Of a stretch of 64,000 bases of DNA, positions 63,181-64,000 are shown piece after piece. A model generated the notes under the pieces. It was not told where the DNA came from. It did not search any database and saw nothing but the letters and a program-made list of their open reading frames with translations. Source of the DNA: Micromonospora profundi. Lineage in GTDB: Bacteria > Actinomycetota > Actinomycetes > Mycobacteriales > Micromonosporaceae. How positions within the stretch are numbered: position 1 is the first letter of the stretch; every line of letters starts with the position of its first letter. The translations under genes were made by a program, and so were the position numbers. Location: NCBI RefSeq assembly GCF_011927785.1, contig NZ_JAATJK010000001.1:5799001-5863000 (forward strand), in the 5' to 3' direction.

Positions 63181-63882
63181 ATGACAAAGGTGACCGCACA
63201 GCTGTCGATGTCCCTGGACGGGTTCTACGCCGGCCCCCGCTTCGACGGCGACGGCGACTGGATGGAGTCGGCCGAGAGCGCAGCCTTCTTCCGCGTCACC
63301 CGGTGGGCGACAGAGGCGTCGGCGTGGCGCGAACGACAGGGTTTCGCCGGCGGCGAGCAGGACGTCAACTCCGAGGTGATCGCCGAGTCGTTCGGGGCCG
63401 CCGGGGCGTACGTGATGGGCCGGCGGTTGGCCGACGGAGGCGAGATCCCCTGGGGCGACGAGCCCCCGTTCCGCGCGCCGGTCTTCGTCGTCACCCACCG
63501 TCCGCGCCAGACCCTGCTGCGCGCGGGCGGCACCAGCTTCACCTACGTCACCGATGGCGTGGCCAGCGCCGTCGAGCAGGCACGCGCCGCAGCCGGCGGC
63601 AAGGACGTGGCCGTGGCCGGCGGCGGCAGCCTCGTACGGCAGGTACTCAAGGCCGGCCTGCTCGACGAGTTGGAGCTGCACGTCGTACCCGTCGTGGTCG
63701 GCACCGGCCTGCGGCTGTTCGACGCGGACCTCGACCTCGCCGACAAGGAGGCGATCGAACTGACGCCGACCCGCGTCATCCCCACGCCGCAGGTCACCCA
63801 CATCCGGTACGCGGTGCGCGGCCGGGCCCCGCTCGTACTCGACGACCGGGGACGCGGCGGCGGGCCGACGGTGACGCAGTGA
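63181..63882 (+). CDS. Dihydrofolate-reductase-fold (RibD C-terminal-like) protein
   Basis: The 233-residue protein starts MTKVTAQLSMSLDGFYAGPR and shows AAGAYVMGRRLADGG, VFVVTHRPRQ, DVAVAGGGSLVRQVLKAGLL and ELHVVPVVVGTGLRLFD, the pattern of the RibD C-terminal/DHFR superfamily. It likely binds NADPH; whether it reduces a pterin or flavin precursor is unknown. ATG 63181 lies some 13 bases after GAAGGGA. It stands alone. Confidence 0.9.
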   Translation: MTKVTAQLSMSLDGFYAGPRFDGDGDWMESAESAAFFRVTRWATEASAWRERQGFAGGEQDVNSEVIAESFGAAGAYVMGRRLADGGEIPWGDEPPFRAPVFVVTHRPRQTLLRAGGTSFTYVTDGVASAVEQARAAAGGKDVAVAGGGSLVRQVLKAGLLDELELHVVPVVVGTGLRLFDADLDLADKEAIELTPTRVIPTPQVTHIRYAVRGRAPLVLDDRGRGGGPTVTQ

Positions 63883-63947
63883 CCCGCCGGTGATGCGGTG
63901 ACCCGTCGGCGATGCGGTGACCCGTCGGCGATGCGGTGACCGTCGGC
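63873..63947. repeat. 19-bp tandem repeat after DHFR-fold gene
   Basis: GATGCGGTGACCCGTCGGC is repeated at 63892 and 63911, with degenerate copies before (63873) and after (63930, one base short). The array starts within the last codons of the DHFR-fold gene and runs into the gap. Confidence 0.88.
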
Positions 63948-63957
63948 GATCGGGCTT

Positions 63958-64000
63958 CTAGAGGCGGGACAGCACGAGCATGCGATTGCCGTCGGGGTCC
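63958..64000 (-). CDS. VOC/glyoxalase-family protein, C-terminus only
   Basis: The last 43 bases on the minus strand read DPDGNRMLVLSRL followed by TAG. The DPDGN motif is the common C-terminal motif of vicinal-oxygen-chelate proteins. The rest lies beyond the right edge, so nothing more can be said. Confidence 0.65.
   Translation of the reverse strand, partial: DPDGNRMLVLSRL

Noticed and set aside
61525..63801. 758-residue extended form of the LLM oxidoreductase
   Set aside because: The extra N-terminal part overlaps two plus-strand genes and the deaminase remnant and has shadow composition; the family N-terminus starts at 62403.

Overview
The window is about 72% GC with a near-complete tiling of genes, GTG starts and many leaderless promoters. 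It carries a dnaK-grpE-dnaJ-hspR operon, HspR-type (HAIR) operators, an F420-type LLM oxidoreductase and many families typical of Actinobacteria (DUF3151, DUF2617, DUF4247, DUF6458, LppU/SCO3897). This suggests a chromosomal core segment of a filamentous actinomycete, most likely a member of the Micromonosporaceae (Micromonospora-like). I see no rRNA, tRNA, CRISPR array, prophage or insertion sequence. The genus assignment is inference.

Layout. 1-9.5 kb: purine genes purD (cut by the left edge) and purA, a degenerate lipid-kinase-like protein, an orphan EspI/MinD-like ATPase with a long proline-rich N-terminus, DUF3151, a LOG-family nucleotide-binding protein preceded by a possible leader-peptide attenuator, class II aldolase fbaA and a holin-like membrane protein. 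9.6-14.3 kb: two tandem 519-residue LPXTG surface proteins sharing a palindromic site at the same distance upstream, and a DedA membrane protein. 14.4-20.1 kb: an ArsR regulator, pyrE, an SDR enzyme, three related multi-pass membrane proteins and a DUF4178 protein. 20.1-23.8 kb: a tight five-gene minus-strand cluster of DUF4178, DUF2617, DUF4247, DUF350 and a membrane-bound spermidine-synthase-like enzyme.

24-39 kb: clpB, a KhtT/KhtU-like K+/H+ antiporter pair, the dnaK-grpE-dnaJ-hspR chaperone operon, and two overlapping dynamin/YfjP-type GTPases divergent from dnaK. Both clpB and dnaK have a HAIR operator, so HspR probably controls both and its own operon. 39-48.5 kb: a PAP2-type membrane protein, a Pro/Thr-rich membrane protein with a 13-bp tandem repeat at its start, an E1alpha-E1beta-E2 2-oxoacid dehydrogenase operon, a 45-residue protein and a giant LppU-like membrane protein. 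48.5-64 kb: a thioredoxin-NHL protein, the 5-oxoprolinase operon pxpB-pxpC-pxpA, a hemolysin III protein, two DUF6458 proteins around a SixA-type phosphatase, a large acyl-CoA dehydrogenase with a TetR-type palindrome, a membrane PP2C/SpoIIE phosphatase, an RlpA-like protein, a phosphoribosyltransferase, a questin-oxidase-like protein, an ASCH protein, an LLM oxidoreductase, a deaminase remnant, a DHFR-fold protein and the end of a VOC protein.

Less expected features are dispersed palindromic elements (1097-1155, 44115-44190 inside the E2 reading frame, 50443-50490, 53661-53729), a candidate attenuator at 6523-6620, the paired operator-like sites at 9853 and 11607, and the polyamine/DUF membrane cluster. 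Most function calls are by recognition of family motifs; no database search was run.
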